From the NCBI RefSeq assembly GCF_037975245.1, contig NC_092580.1, forward strand, positions 32,825,001-32,889,000: a stretch of DNA of 64,000 bases, read 5' to 3'. The stretch is from Apostichopus japonicus (lineage: Eukaryota; Echinodermata; Holothuroidea; Aspidochirotida; Stichopodidae). Made by a program: the position numbers and the translations under genes. Under the pieces are notes generated by a model. The model did no database searches, was not told where the DNA came from, and worked only from the letters and a program-made list of their open reading frames with translations. How positions within the stretch are numbered: the stretch's first letter is position 1; each line of letters begins with the position of its first letter. Shown piece after piece: positions 1-12,325 of the stretch.

Positions 1-2325
1 TCAGGATTCTGTTCCCGGAGCTGTGCGATTCCCTCTATATGAAGTGGCCGGGATTCTGTACAAAAGTCATACAGTATGCCGACCGGCAACTGAAGTGGAG
101 ACCCCTGTTGAACTTACGTGGGATGACAGATGGGGGTGAGTAAAGCATTATCTCAACTATAACGTTTTCCCTGGCAGGAGACCTCTTAGCATGTGATATA
201 TTTCTACCACACTTGTATGGTGAGCTCTTCTATCAGGTTGTGTTCATCAAACAACCTGAGAGCGTTAAGGGGCATGTGTTCTAACTAACTTGTTGGTGGT
301 GGTTACATTCCTTCCCACCCAACCCCCTATAATTGTGTAATGTTATTAAGATTATTCCTAGAGCTGTACAATGCACCCATTCCTTTGTTCCATGGAACCA
401 CTAAATTGTAATCACTTGCTAATGGAGAGCGGTTTGTATATTTGGTGTATAACTTTCGAACCAATTCTCAGCACTTTTTGTCGATCAGATGCTCTCCAAT
501 AGCCTAATTTCTCAAATTGCTAGCCTTCTTGTTTCTTTGTAGTCTTCATATTTATTAGCAGCCTTTGTGTGAACGACTGACAACAGATTATTTCTAGCTG
601 AATGAATATTACTATGCAGGGACAAACTTACAGACCTGAAATGTTGGTATGTCGCACAATATCGGCAACTCCATGTTGCAACAATTGACAGTGTCCAGTT
701 GGTTTGGTTGGAGTTTATTTCCTGTTGGTAGGCCTTGAACTCGTACTGCAAACATTATTTTTTTCTGAAGTTTTATTTTCATAACATATGCAATGGCAAT
801 TGTATAATTGTTTCCTTGTATTACAGATGACGAGGAATCTAACGTTGCACTTCAACTTTTGGGCCTCCTCTTCCCTACTGGAAGTCAGCGGACAGCTGGA
901 AGAAAAGGGCCCGACAAGAGAGCAACGGTAGAAGAAGCTCTTCAGTCTTTCATTCAAATTGAGGAGGTGAGACATGAATCGCTCTTCTGTATTTGGAAAG
1001 TAGTTTATTTTCATCTTGTGCTTTATGTACTATAGCAATGTATGATGCGTGCTTGACATGATGATGGTACGATAGGTACTGCTGTTTGTGACAGAGAAGC
1101 TGGTCATTGTGAGTGAGTGCCAGTGTAAGGCTTGGGACCTATAAGGTTTTTTGATGATGGAATGTACTCTGCAGTACAATTTTGACATGGAGATTGCATA
1201 GAAACAGACAGACCACACCTTGAATGAATCGGTAATGCTTAATGTCCAAATGTCATTCAAAGTGTGAATGGAGACATTGTTTGAAATGGGTTTTATTCAT
1301 TCATTTTTTTCATTCAAGGCTAAGATTGCCACAAAGTGCCCTTCAGGATAATTGATATGTGCAACAGCCTATGCCAGTAATGTGGGGAAGAAATCCACAA
1401 TTAGTATGTCATCAGCATCTGTCATTAATATAACTCGTATTTTAGTGGCAATTGCTTTTCCCCACCCCACCCCTAAAGCAATGTTGTGGGTGAAGGAAAC
1501 ATCTGCAACCTACCTGACGGGTAACCCGGTACCCTCGTTCCATTATTCTACCCGATGCAATCACTACTTATTAGGGATATCGCTCTTTCTAAAGACTGGA
1601 AGGTGTCGATCAATATGCAGTGGCGGGAGTGTGGCTTAGCGGTACAGTGCCTGCTTTGCATGCGAGAGGTCCCCGGTTCGATTCCTGCCTGTCAATTCTG
1701 GGTAAATTTTCCAGAGGTGGCTGCAACTGCAGTTGTGATGGACGAGGTCTTCGACTTGAATTCCTGGTTCTGCCGAGGTCTGGTGGACTTGTGAAATGGT
1801 TGGGGTTGGTGAACGGGGCTCTTGAAATAAGTCTCGCTCATCAGCTGTAAGCAGTGACGCTGGACAGCTCCCGCTCCTCCGGGTTCTGAGAAAGTGGTCA
1901 GCTCCTGGAGTGCACTGTCGTCCGTCGGATGGGGACGTTAAATGGCGGTCCCAAGAGCAGGATGGGATTGGATTGGTTACACCCCTGCCTCGACGTCTGG
2001 GCACTCTTCGAAAAGAGAAGGCGAGTTATCATCCACGCCCAAAACCAGCCAAGGTTCCTCGATGAGCCTTCAGGCTTTCTGAACCCTTAGTAACTAAACT
2101 AATATATTTTGTTCTATTGTCTTCCAGATTGGTACCAACATACCCACATTTTTGGAGGGGAACAAACAGACGCAGCCGTTCATCCTAGCCCTTGGGGAGA
2201 GAAAGTCTCCGGAACAGTTGTTTGTAGTGGTTGAAGGACAGACAGTCTCATGCAGTAGCTTATTGCATGCAGTGGACGTGTGTTTCAAGCTTTTTTATTT
2301 GTTAGACGTCCACTACCCATGGTAA
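1..2325 (+). CDS. 3' end of a multi-exon gene, SAMD3-like uncharacterised protein
   Basis: Three exons join in one open frame: 3-135 (donor GGGG|gtgag, phase 1), 827-966 (acceptor ttacag, donor GAG|gtgaga, phase 0) and 2128-2325 (acceptor cttccag, stop TAA at 2323-2325). The 5' part lies off the window. The first exon reads ILFPELCDSLYMKWPGF and on to LKWRPLLNLRGMTDG. The second is hydrophilic with VALQLLGLLFPTG. The last reads QPFILALGE, QLFVVVEGQ, then AVDVCFKLFYLLDVHYPW before the stop. This ending resembles the C-terminal part of fish and invertebrate proteins often labelled sterile alpha motif domain-containing protein 3-like. That is recalled family resemblance; no function is known to me. 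Phase agreement across both junctions supports a real gene. A tRNA-derived SINE lies in the second intron. Confidence 0.72.
1622..2000 (+). repeat. tRNA-Ala-derived SINE in an intron
   Basis: The head (about 1623-1690) matches a tRNA-Ala(TGC) gene in order: A-box-like tggcttagcggtac at 1632-1645, an anticodon-loop region ctttgcatg, and B box ggttcgattcc at 1675-1685. The acceptor stem does not close well. A tRNA-unrelated body follows, containing a GC-rich block and ggggacgttaaatggcggtc near 1930-1950, a motif that looks like the conserved central domain of metazoan SINE families. No clear tail or target duplication was found, so the right end is approximate. Confidence 0.72.
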
Positions 2326-2521
2326 TGCTCCAATACGTGGGATTTTGTCCAGAAGTTTATATATGGGATAGGAGATGGCAAAGGCAAAGGACGTAGTGCC
2401 TCGGCAGTCACACTGCTTTGTAACTATCTGAAGGCAAAATAGGGCACATAGGAGTGAATGCTTCGATCAGGAACCTTGCATTGGGTTCTACAATTTAATT
2501 GTTCATATTTAGTTGTTGTTA

Positions 2522-3447
2522 GGCCAAGTAAAAAATAAACATGTTTCTCGTCCCCGCCCGCTTCCATTTTTGGGGACGCGTTTTTTCTATTATTTTTTAT
2601 TCATGACAACTTGGGGTCAAACCAGGAAAATAGGCATATTTAAGCCTAAAAATATCAAAATTAAATAAAAATTGCAGAAATGATTTAAGTCATCCCTTAA
2701 AAAAAACCATTAAAACGTAGTATAGACAGTGACACCACATATTTGCATGATTTTCAACGACAAAATGCTCTTAACGTTTTTTCGAAATGGTCAGAAAATT
2801 CCAAATGCACAATCGAATGCGACAAAAAAAAATCACAAAACTGGTATGTGGCAATTACATACAAAAATCGTCATGACAAGCAATCTCGATTTGGTGAAAA
2901 CCAGTTTTAAAATTCACACTATTTAGTAAAAGAAAAAGTATTCAAATACCCCATCAACTATATCCCTGTATTAAAAATTTATAACTCGCATTCGAGTAAT
3001 TTATGACAAATAAACAAATTTCTTGTTTTTAAGCTTGGTTGGTTTGGTTCACAAAATCACAATTGGCCAGGCCCTAGACAAGGCTCAGCTAGTCCATGAA
3101 ACTGTGGTTCGGTAATTGTACCTCATACATCAGTCACAAACCAGTATTCTTCTGATAAAACTGCCAGCATCAACTCGACGGCTCTCCTTTTGCGATTTGC
3201 GATTAGGGGCAAGGCTAAGCCTATTAATAGACCCTGAACATTTTGATTTGAAGTACATAGCCGCAGCTATCATCAGATAGTGCTCATTTTGATTTTATTA
3301 TGAATTTGTAAGATTGAAATGCGTGATGGTTCAAAATTTAAAATGCGTAGCCATACATAACCTTGCACAGTCTCAAGCAGTGACGCCCCATCTCCTCCTC
3401 AGCTTAGAAAATTCGGACGGGAAACATGTTTTTTCTTCTACTTGGCC
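2522..3447. mobile_element. DNA transposon/MITE with ~35-bp TIRs and TTA target duplication
   Basis: The left end reads ggccaagtaaaaaataaaca and continues to tgtttctcgtcc. The right end, read in reverse complement, is ggccaagtagaagaaaaaac followed by atgtttcccgtcc. Both are flanked by TTA (2519-2521 and 3448-3450). A 3-bp TTA/TAA duplication is typical of PIF/Harbinger elements, so that superfamily is possible; a damaged TTAA site (Kolobok/piggyBac) is the alternative. There is no transposase, so it is non-autonomous. The first AATAAA after the stop of the gene to the left lies inside its left TIR at 2534-2539. Confidence 0.75.
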
Positions 3448-3450
3448 TTA

Positions 3451-5057
3451 ACCTTCCGTTGTATATATACAGGGAGTCTGGGTAGAATTTGTTGTTAAGA
3501 AATTTTGAATTGGCATAAACTAAAATACTTACTGCACATCAATTATTGCAAAACAATTGATGAACGCAACCAGTGCCTCGAACATCTTGGAGACCTTGTT
3601 TTGGTGGACAGTGTTTTTCTGTAATTTCTGTAACATGTCTAATATGGACTAAATGAAAGATGATGCTCACATTGCTACCCTAATAGTTCCTTGGAGGCAC
3701 AATGCTTGATTTAAATTTCATGGATGCAAATGCTATCATCAGAATTTCAGTATGAAGTGTTTGAAGGGTTGGATTTTCATGACTTTAAAGCTGTAGTTAT
3801 TTAGTTGTAGTGTCTAATTGCACAGTTTAGTATCTAGTTATTTTGACATGGCATCGTAGCTGTGGTTTGTTCTTGATCACCACAGATTTTCCTTCAGATT
3901 TATTGTAATATATTGCACAGTTGAGTTACCATGGCAACATTCCATGGGGGGGTGTGGGGGTGGGAGTTAAGTATAATTGCACCAATTCTGGTCAATGCTT
4001 TAAAACTACAAATACACATTTATCTACAAACTCTCTAATGCCAAAAGAAAATATCCAATATCTTATTCGGAGTGCATCTTTTTCACTTTCTTGATAATAA
4101 TCCTCCATGTCAACACGGCGCAAGTTGAATGTTGTTAAAAAATACACTTACATATGTGGGTAAAACTGTAGAACTACGACATGTGCAATCGCAGTGACAC
4201 ATCCCGTAAATGTAAATGAGAAAATCACTTAGTCTCAGAAACATTAATTGGAGGGATAATTCTGCCCCATTCATTCTTGGTTGGTAAATAATAGCCTCAA
4301 AATTGGTACACTGCCTGCCCAATGTTATCAAGCCGACCGCCCAAAAACATTTGTGGGCCTAGGCTAGGGCCTAACATTTTTCACTACAGACCAAATGTTG
4401 AATAGCCAAGGGCTCCCTTCTAACGTAACTGAACAAAATTCATCTGTTAACTTCAATAAATTTATTCAGTATGAAAATTACATGTTAAGTGCAAGTTTTG
4501 AAAACCAGTACAACTTTTGCTTTTGAAACCATAGTTACATACTTCACACTATTTTGCTATAGATGAAGTAATCCTATAAGAAATAAATAGTTAAACATAA
4601 TGTTCTGAAGTTGCCCTTTTACTTGAACTGTTTTCTTATTTTTTAGGCATGACTGTAGAGATATTTTAGTTTGACCATGTGTTAGTCCTGTGTGGTTTAT
4701 CACATGGTAAAATCAGTTTTGCCGTTGATGCCCTGCAACCAGTTGTCAATATCAAGGGTGTGTGAATGCAGCCAACTAGACGAGGGAAGAGCCATTTCCT
4801 GCAACCTACGCAGTATATGAAACCCAAAATCTTCTGATGCCCTCCGGGCCAACCGATGGTGGCACTCCACTTGGATAAGTCTTGTCGGCAGTCAATTTGT
4901 CCTGGGCAGAGAACCCTGCACCAGGGGTCAACAAATTTTGTCCATCGAGGGCAAGGTTGTGTACATTGCCAGGTCATAAGTGCTGCCCTCTGCCATACCT
5001 GAAATTTTCAAAACTCCTGTTTGTTTTTCTGATAGTTTTCTATTTTTTTTTCTAAAC
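3451..5057. other. Non-coding stretch with one transposon remnant
   Basis: No supportable exon. At about 4775-4885 a degraded piece reads gccaaccgatggtggcactc, matching the subterminal block (gccaaccgatggtggcgctc) of the hAT-like family seen at 39180-39230. A G run lies near 3945-3965. Confidence 0.5.
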
Positions 5058-5226
5058 GCTCCTGACGGGTACTGAAGTTGCTCCTAATGGGGTACTTAAC
5101 TGAGCAACGGGGAGATAAAGTGCCTTGCTCAAGGAAACAACACAGCGCCCCTGGATGGACTCGAACTCGCAATCCTATGATCTCAGGACTAGAGTCATTA
5201 CCACTAGGCTATGTTACCACGATCCC
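5058..5226 (-). repeat. tRNA-derived SINE
   Basis: On the minus strand an A box (tagcctagtggta, complement of 5199-5211) is followed by a B box (gagttcgagtcc, complement of 5157-5168) at tRNA-like spacing. A body then reads ccttgagcaaggcactttat, a block common in invertebrate and fish SINEs. The acceptor stem does not pair well, so it is not called as a tRNA gene. Ends are approximate. Confidence 0.7.
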
Positions 5227-5611
5227 CTGATAGTGATGCATTTGTTAATAAGATAATGGGACAACCATGACACACATTACTTCTTGTTCAGTCTTTCTAG
5301 TGATAAGCGCCTTCATATACCCCCTTTTTTTATACATGTATCTATATGGTTTCCCCTGGTAAATTGTGGTTGAATCTATGTTATATTTGCTAATGTGTAA
5401 GGCTATACTCTTCTAGGTTCTGAGAGTAACATGCAAATTTGGGAGGCATGCCTTACCTGAATGTGATCAGAAGAGATTTAGTGATCAATGTAGACTGGAA
5501 CGTCATTTGGCTTGCATTTTCAATGTCGGCTTTTGCCTTGATATATGCATCACTCTGAACTGTAATCTGGTTATCTGAACCACATAGTCGTCCCACCAAT
5601 GGTTTAAACCG

Positions 5612-5917
5612 TACACTGTTCATTCGGATTGAAAAGCCTGTTAAAAAATGAACCGAAACGGCTCAAATTTGAACCGAACAAATGATCAAATGTGCACTCA
5701 AAACTTTGAACCGATAAATCGGTTCAAAATGAACTGAGACTGTTCATTTTGAACCGATTTATCGGTTCAAAGTTTTGAACCGGCAAATGGTTCAAAATTT
5801 TGAACCGGTAAACCGGTTCAAAATGAACAGAGTCGGTTCAGTGCCCATTTGATCCTTTGTCCGGTTCAAATTTGAGCCGTTTCGGTTCATTTTTGAACCG
5901 GTTGTTTTTAGAGTGTA
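5612..5917. repeat. Foldback element built from GAACCG/CGGTTC units
   Basis: Outer arms about 5640-5698 and 5839-5900 are inverted copies (aaacggctcaaatttgaacc against ggttcaaatttgagccgttt). Inside, 5701-5734 and 5741-5774 form a perfect inverted repeat around a short loop. Each inner arm contains its own palindrome, gaaccgataaatcggttc. The right end is tttttagagtgta, which recurs near 6637, suggesting a MITE terminus. Confidence 0.8.
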
Positions 5918-6299
5918 GTCCATTGTAAAGAAAATATGTCGCATCCATTAGCGCAGATAATAGGATCACCTGGACATTGTGAGCAATTCTATAGCATTCT
6001 CAATCTACCCAAGCCTTCCCTATTCATATACCTGCCACTATAATGCTGACACATTCCTACTACCTAGTCAGCATCATTATACTAGATCTGACTGGTTCCC
6101 TTGATTAAAAGTTTTAATACACAACAGCTTGTTCACTCATGCAAAAGATGACCAAGCTTATCATTACCAATAGTAAAATACACTGTCCTATCTACTCTAA
6201 TGTGACAATGATCATTCGATACCACTGATATGTAGAGGTCGCAGTGTTCAATGCACACATCAAGCAGAGGATTGTATGTCTGAACGCTCACCTTCAAAT

Positions 6300-6645
6300 G
6301 AAGCACATAACTGTGGCATTTCCCACCTTTTGAGTATTGCGCTAAAAAAAATCGTCAGCCATTGTGTAAGTTATAACACTTTCACGGTATACGATCTACT
6401 CATGATGCATGCACATCGCGCAGAGTACCAGTATAGTAGGCTAATAGCGTGAAAATGCTGGTTTTTGCACAACATTGGGCAAATCAAGCATGTTTGCCCA
6501 CCAGAAAGTATTAATAAAATACATCTGAATTTTGGCACACCACAGTTTCCCATATCAGTTGTGTAATTTTATTTATTCATATTTGGCAATGCTTTGTTTG
6601 CTCAACCAGGTTTGCCCAACAGTTTTTAGAGTGTACGTCATCATG
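6300..6645. repeat. Possible second MITE with end TTTTTAGAGTGTA
   Basis: The right end tttttagagtgta matches the right end of the foldback at 5612-5917. Internal copies of tttgccca/tgggcaaa in both orientations (about 6475-6615) suggest foldback structure. No clean left end or target duplication was found. Confidence 0.35.
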
Positions 6646-9048
6646 CTTATACTGTTCCAGCCCTTATTAGTTGACAATCCTCTGACGTCACTGATCTGAT
6701 GTAATAAATCTTAAACTTATATTGATTAAACTGGAAACATGATATGTATTGCATGATCTTTGGCATATACGGTAGCTATACAGTAATATCTATAGTCTAA
6801 GAATCTTTTGTTTCAAGTACCATATTCGATAAGACATTCAATGATTAATGTTAAATATGAATTTCTGTTGGGTAGTGAGGTTGCTGCCGTGCATTGTGTG
6901 TGCGTGTATGCGAGCGTGTGTGTTCGTGGCATTGGGAGGGTGTTCTATCTTCGAGGGTGTCAAAAATTTCGCGGGACAGTGGAAATGGGACTTTGATTTG
7001 ATTGAGTGAACTGCTGAACAGTTTCAAAATTTCCCGACGCATAATTAATCCTATATACCGAACTTACCCATTGAAGGTAAATATAAGTGCATGAGTTGAC
7101 TTGTCATGAAACATGTTTCTTCTTGAAATGTTTGTCAACCGAAAAGGGCACTTACAGGTTACCAAAACTAAAACATAGGGATACCTTTGAATATAACAAA
7201 AATGGAAAGAGAGTACATTAATTTCCATTAAAAAACAGGGTAACTTTTGATTAAGGAAAAATGTGCCCTTTCACAAAAGTGAGGGCATCCCCGTGTCCCC
7301 ATTTTGCCCCCTGCCCTCTATTCCCTAGTCCTCTCACCCCCCCCCCGACCTCTCTATACACATAAATATCTCTTCCAATAACCAGGCTTGACTTGATACT
7401 ACAATTTTTTGTCATAATATTCTGCATTGTTCAAAACTGCGTCCACTTACCCAATTCGTTCGCCCCCTCCTTCCACTTCCTCATCAGAGATAGTTGCGTG
7501 GGAATAATGTCATGATGTAAATGAAGGTCAAATTAGTAACTTTGACTATTATTATCCATCGGGAAAATTCCAAACGCTATTGCACAACATATCGTCAACA
7601 ACAAGTGTATTTAAATATCCAGTTGTAGCTGATAATGGTCATTATACAGTTAGGGTTAATTTAGCACAGACCAATTGCTGTTTCAACCTACAACTATCTT
7701 AGTAAGTATATTACATTTTCCTCTTGTTTTGATTTCGTTGCTATGTTGACACTATTTATCAATAAAAAGAATAATAATTAAGCGCCGGCAAAAATATGAT
7801 TTAGATTGTGCTGAACCGTTACAGCGGTGAACGTTAAAACACTAAAAGATACAATAGCAAAATGCACATAATGTAATCATATATATATAAACCTTTTTAT
7901 CGGCCAAAATATTTACACGGAAGGATAAAATATGAAAATATCATCCATAATAATGGATTATTGTATTTTATCATAGTTTATACTTAGTTTCAACATTAGC
8001 TTCTAATTCAATTTAAATTGTAAATATGACTCGAATGTAAACAGTTTGTACACGGCATGTTCAGTATAAGTATAATTTTGTACAGCTTATAAAAGTTATA
8101 GAAAAACATGGACGTTGATATGACAAGCTTTAAGCATATGAGTCGGTCTTAGCTTGGAAGTTTCATTTTTAATCTTTACAAAACACATCCGTTGCAGTTG
8201 CTTACACGTTTATCAGATTATGAAACTCTGCCATTAATTATTCATACCGATGTTTGTTTTCAAACTTACAACGTTTATTGTAATTTAAGACTATTCAAAA
8301 CATTATTTTCAAAACGATGTTAAGAATATGTAGAACTCACAATTCAGACAGCCATTTAATACAAAGTCCTCATGATCAGCACACTGCTATAGTTAACCTA
8401 ATCTCAAATTATTTTTCTAAAACGATATACATTTTTAAGTAAAAATTCATTAAAATACCGTGAACATCGTCTAGCCCCTACTCCCTCCAACACCCACCAC
8501 CACCACTCGCTCCAACAAACCAGAGCAGTCAATACATTAAAACATAAGTAAAGCTTGGCTATACTGCATGCTATAATGGCGACCCTTTGCAACCCCTTTT
8601 GTGTAGTTTATCGATTAATTTAATTTTCGCCTTCAAGTGATATTTTTGTGTACTATATATAAAGTACCAAATTAATTTCATATTTCATATTAACATATCA
8701 AATATTTATAGAAAAATAATAATATACGTGTCTATAATTAATTTCCATATAATAGAATAAATATCTTTCCGTTAATTTCAAAATTAGGGGATAAACTATA
8801 AAGAGGCCTATACTTATAATAACACACGTTACATTTCTTACTTTATAGTCTCCATATGTGTAAACAGTTTGTTTGTCTGATGAACAAACACAAACCATTG
8901 CTTTACTGGCACCATAGCTAAGAACGAACAGTTCAAACGAGCTTGTGTCATATTGTGCATACATGGATCTCATATTATAACTTGGGGAGAATTCCAGCTC
9001 TGAAGGGACAGGTACGGTACTGCTGAAGGTACGAGAGAGTTGTACAAT
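6646..9048. other. AT-rich non-coding stretch
   Basis: No supportable gene, splice-bounded ORF or clear transposon end. It holds a GT-rich patch near 6890-6930, a C run near 7330-7340, and very AT-rich DNA from 7500 to 9000. Confidence 0.5.
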
Positions 9049-9408
9049 TAGCGTGTCATTTATTTATTTATTATTTATTTATTAAACTTTATTTTGAGAG
9101 GGTAACTCGTTTAGCCGAAGCTAATCTTCCACGAGGCCCTCGTACAATACAAAAATAGATAAATAACAATTAAAATATATAAGTATAAAACTAAAATGTT
9201 GCAAATTAAAAAAATGCTAAATGAAGTATGAAATTATGAAATTATGAATGAGTATAAACGAGTAAGATTCTTAAACTACGATCAAAATGAAATAAGAATA
9301 TTATTAATATTAAAATTATACAATGTGTATAAAATCAATAAAAACAAAATCACACAATTACTGATCTAAAACTTTCCAAGAAAACGAAGAAAGCAATATA
9401 ACATATCA

Positions 9409-12240
9409 TTACTTGATAAAACGCTGAACTAATCTTTTAAAACTACTTAAGCTGTTTGCATTTCTTATTTCATTTGGTAGTGCGTTCCATTGTTTTGCAG
9501 CAATGTGGGGGAATCTTTTCCTGTGGAATTCAGTTTTTCCCCCAGTTAGAAAGAGCCCAGATGATGTAGTTGAACGTAGGCCATATGTATGTACATCATG
9601 AGTATACTCAAACATTTCTTTCATGTAAGACGGGGCAAGTCCGTGGAGTGATTTATATACCATAACCAGCCTTTTCATATTAAGACGTTCATTGAAAGTA
9701 TGCCATCCAAGTCTTTGAAAAGGGTCGCTGGACCTTTCATAATAAGTAGCATCTAGTATTATTCGGGCTGCACATTTTTGAAGCTTTTCTATTCGGTCAA
9801 TGTATCCCTGGTTGCATGAACCCCATGTGAGATTACAATAATCCATGAATGGCTGAATATAGCCATTATAGTATAACACACATGTAGGGATGTCGATAAA
9901 TTCGTTTAATTCTTCTTAAGAGTGCTATTCTACTACTTATGGTATTACAAACAAAATCAATTTGATCATTCCATGTAAGATCTGCATCAATCCTGACACC
10001 TAGAAGCTTCTCTGATGAAGTATTACTTAGCAGCTCGTTATTTATCATCACATTTAGATTGTTGGAATTTGCTTATGCTTAGAACATATTAACGTGCTTT
10101 TCGTTTTCTCAGTATTAATAACCATCTTATTTTGCTGACACCAATTGTATATATGTTTAGCATCTTCATTTAATTTAATACACAGCTCATCAATACTCTT
10201 ATCACTAACATGAAATGTAGTATCGTCTGCATACATATCCGCAGAACAATGTGCAAGACATAAATCTAAATCATTAATATAAAGTAAAAATAAGAGTGGC
10301 CCAAGAATTGAACCTTGTGGTACACCACTTGTAACGTACATTGGGGTTGATCTTTCCCCGTTTGAAAATACACTTTGTGTTTTTCTGAAACCATTTAATT
10401 GATGTATCTGAACATTGGTAAATTTTCATTTTTTCTAATAGGATATCATGATCTACTAGGTCGAATGCTTTTCTTAAATCTAGCATAATTGAGCCAATTA
10501 AATATCCTTCATCAATATTTTTCATCCAACAATCTATCAAATTAAGCAAGGCCGTTTCACATGAATGTTTGGCTCTAAACCCAGACTGAGTCACCCTTAG
10601 CAAGCCGAAATTATCTACATATCTATATAATCCATGGTGAACATGTTTCTCTAAGATTTTTGACACCACTGGAAGTACCGCTATCGGTCTATAATTAGCT
10701 GGGTCTAAGGGGGAACCGCTTTTGTGAATCGGAATAACTTTAGCCGACTTCCATATCGATGGAAATACGTTTTCTCGAATACTAAGATTTAAGATATGGG
10801 TAAGACTTGGTGCAATATATCGTGCACTTTTCTTTATAATGTAGGCACTTAATTCATCGGTACCAGTGGCTTTAGTAGTGTCAAGGTTTTTAAGATACTT
10901 AAAGACAAACTCATGTGTAACTTCCGGTATATTAAAACAAGCGTCTATTGGTAATTTAGTGGATACATATCGATTCAAGGATTCATGTCTTCTGTTTATA
11001 GGTTGTTTGTTGTCTTCATCATCATTTACATATTTGTTTGATACAGAAGTAAAAAATAAATTAAAGGCATCAGCAATTTCTTTTGCATCGGTTACACTCT
11101 TGCCATTTAGTTCAAGGAGTGTTGTTTCGCTTGAATTTGGGTAATTAAATGATGATTGAGCATTTCTTAAAATCTGCCACAGTTCTTTTGTATTTCCACT
11201 GTTTTTGGAAATAGCACTTTTAAAATAATCCTGTTTAGATTGACGAATAAGAGATGTTGTTTTGTTTCTCCAAAAACGATATAGCGTAGGTTCATTGGCT
11301 TTTGCATTGTCCCTATTTTTTATTGCAGATTTTATTTCTGTGTTCATCCAAGCAGGTTGATACTTTCTCTTAATCCTTTTTATTTTCTGAGGGGCGTGCT
11401 TGTTTACGATACTAATCAATGCATTTTCCCATATAAGTACCTTTTCTTGATTTAATTCAGAAATTATACTGTGCCAATTGAATGACCGCAGGTCTTGCAA
11501 AAATAATTCATCATCTATATTTTTCACTGCCCTATATGTAATTGAGGTGTGCTTTTTTCCCCCTTTGTTTCTCTTTATGGCACAGGGAAAAGTACACCGG
11601 AAAATGATCGCTCAATCTGATATGTGGTACTTGAATATTTTTTACCATTTCACTATCAGTAGTATATATATGGTCAATTAGAGAGCATGTGTTTTCGGTA
11701 ACTCTGGTTGGTTCCTTTACCATTTGTTTCAAGTTAAAATGATTTACACTGTGTTCCCATGTCTTATTATTACTTTCATTTAAGATGTTAAAATTAAAAT
11801 CTCCTATGACAACAATATCTTGACATGTACCATATGGTATATTTAACATGTTATGAAAGGTGTTTATCCATTCAGCTCTAGCACTCGGGGGTCTATAGAT
11901 TAAGCATAGAAACATATTCTTATTAAAGGGTAGCTTGATTTCTAACCAGATAACTTCCATGCTTTCAACTTCAAATTCTTTACGCCTAACAAATGGTGTG
12001 TCATTATTAACATAAATTAGAAGTCCCCCACCTTCTTTCCCAACTCTATCCCTTCGTACAATTTTAAATCCTGGTATGGTTAATTCATGATCAAAATATT
12101 TCTCATTTAAAAATGATTCAGTAATAGCTAAATTATTTAAAACTTTATCATCGTGAGTAATTAGGGTTCCCAACTGATCCATCTTTGGGTGAAGATGTTG
12201 GATGTTTATAAATCCAATTTTGAGTCCTGTATTTTGTCTT
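9409..12240 (-). pseudogene. LINE ORF2: endonuclease and reverse transcriptase, frameshifted
   Basis: The endonuclease part (12240-11532) begins near IGFINIQHLHPKMDQ and shows RRDRVGKEGGG, LIYRPPSA, IGDFNFNI, LIDHIYT and SDHFPVYFSL, the usual APE-type blocks. The reverse transcriptase (11527-10054) shows AKVIPIHKSG, NYRPIAVLP, MLDLRKAFDLVDH, SGVPQGSILGPLLF and the catalytic MYADDT. The C-terminal part (10051-9409) shows PFMDYCNLTWGS and ends HIAAKQWNALPNEIRN. The product would nick target DNA and copy the element RNA by target-primed reverse transcription. Breaks occur near 11530 (a gggggaaaaaa run), 10300-10340, 10052 and 9870. Segments are collinear, so these look like small indels, not rearrangement. 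Confidence 0.9.
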
Positions 12241-12325
12241 ACCTTACAGTTTATAGAATATTGTACACTTGTTAGTTGGTGAGTATTGTTATCAGTTCCT
12301 TTTTCCTTATCGGCGTCTGGTATGC

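Noticed and set aside
1622-1692. Functional tRNA-Ala gene
   Set aside because: The acceptor stem does not close and a SINE body follows directly.
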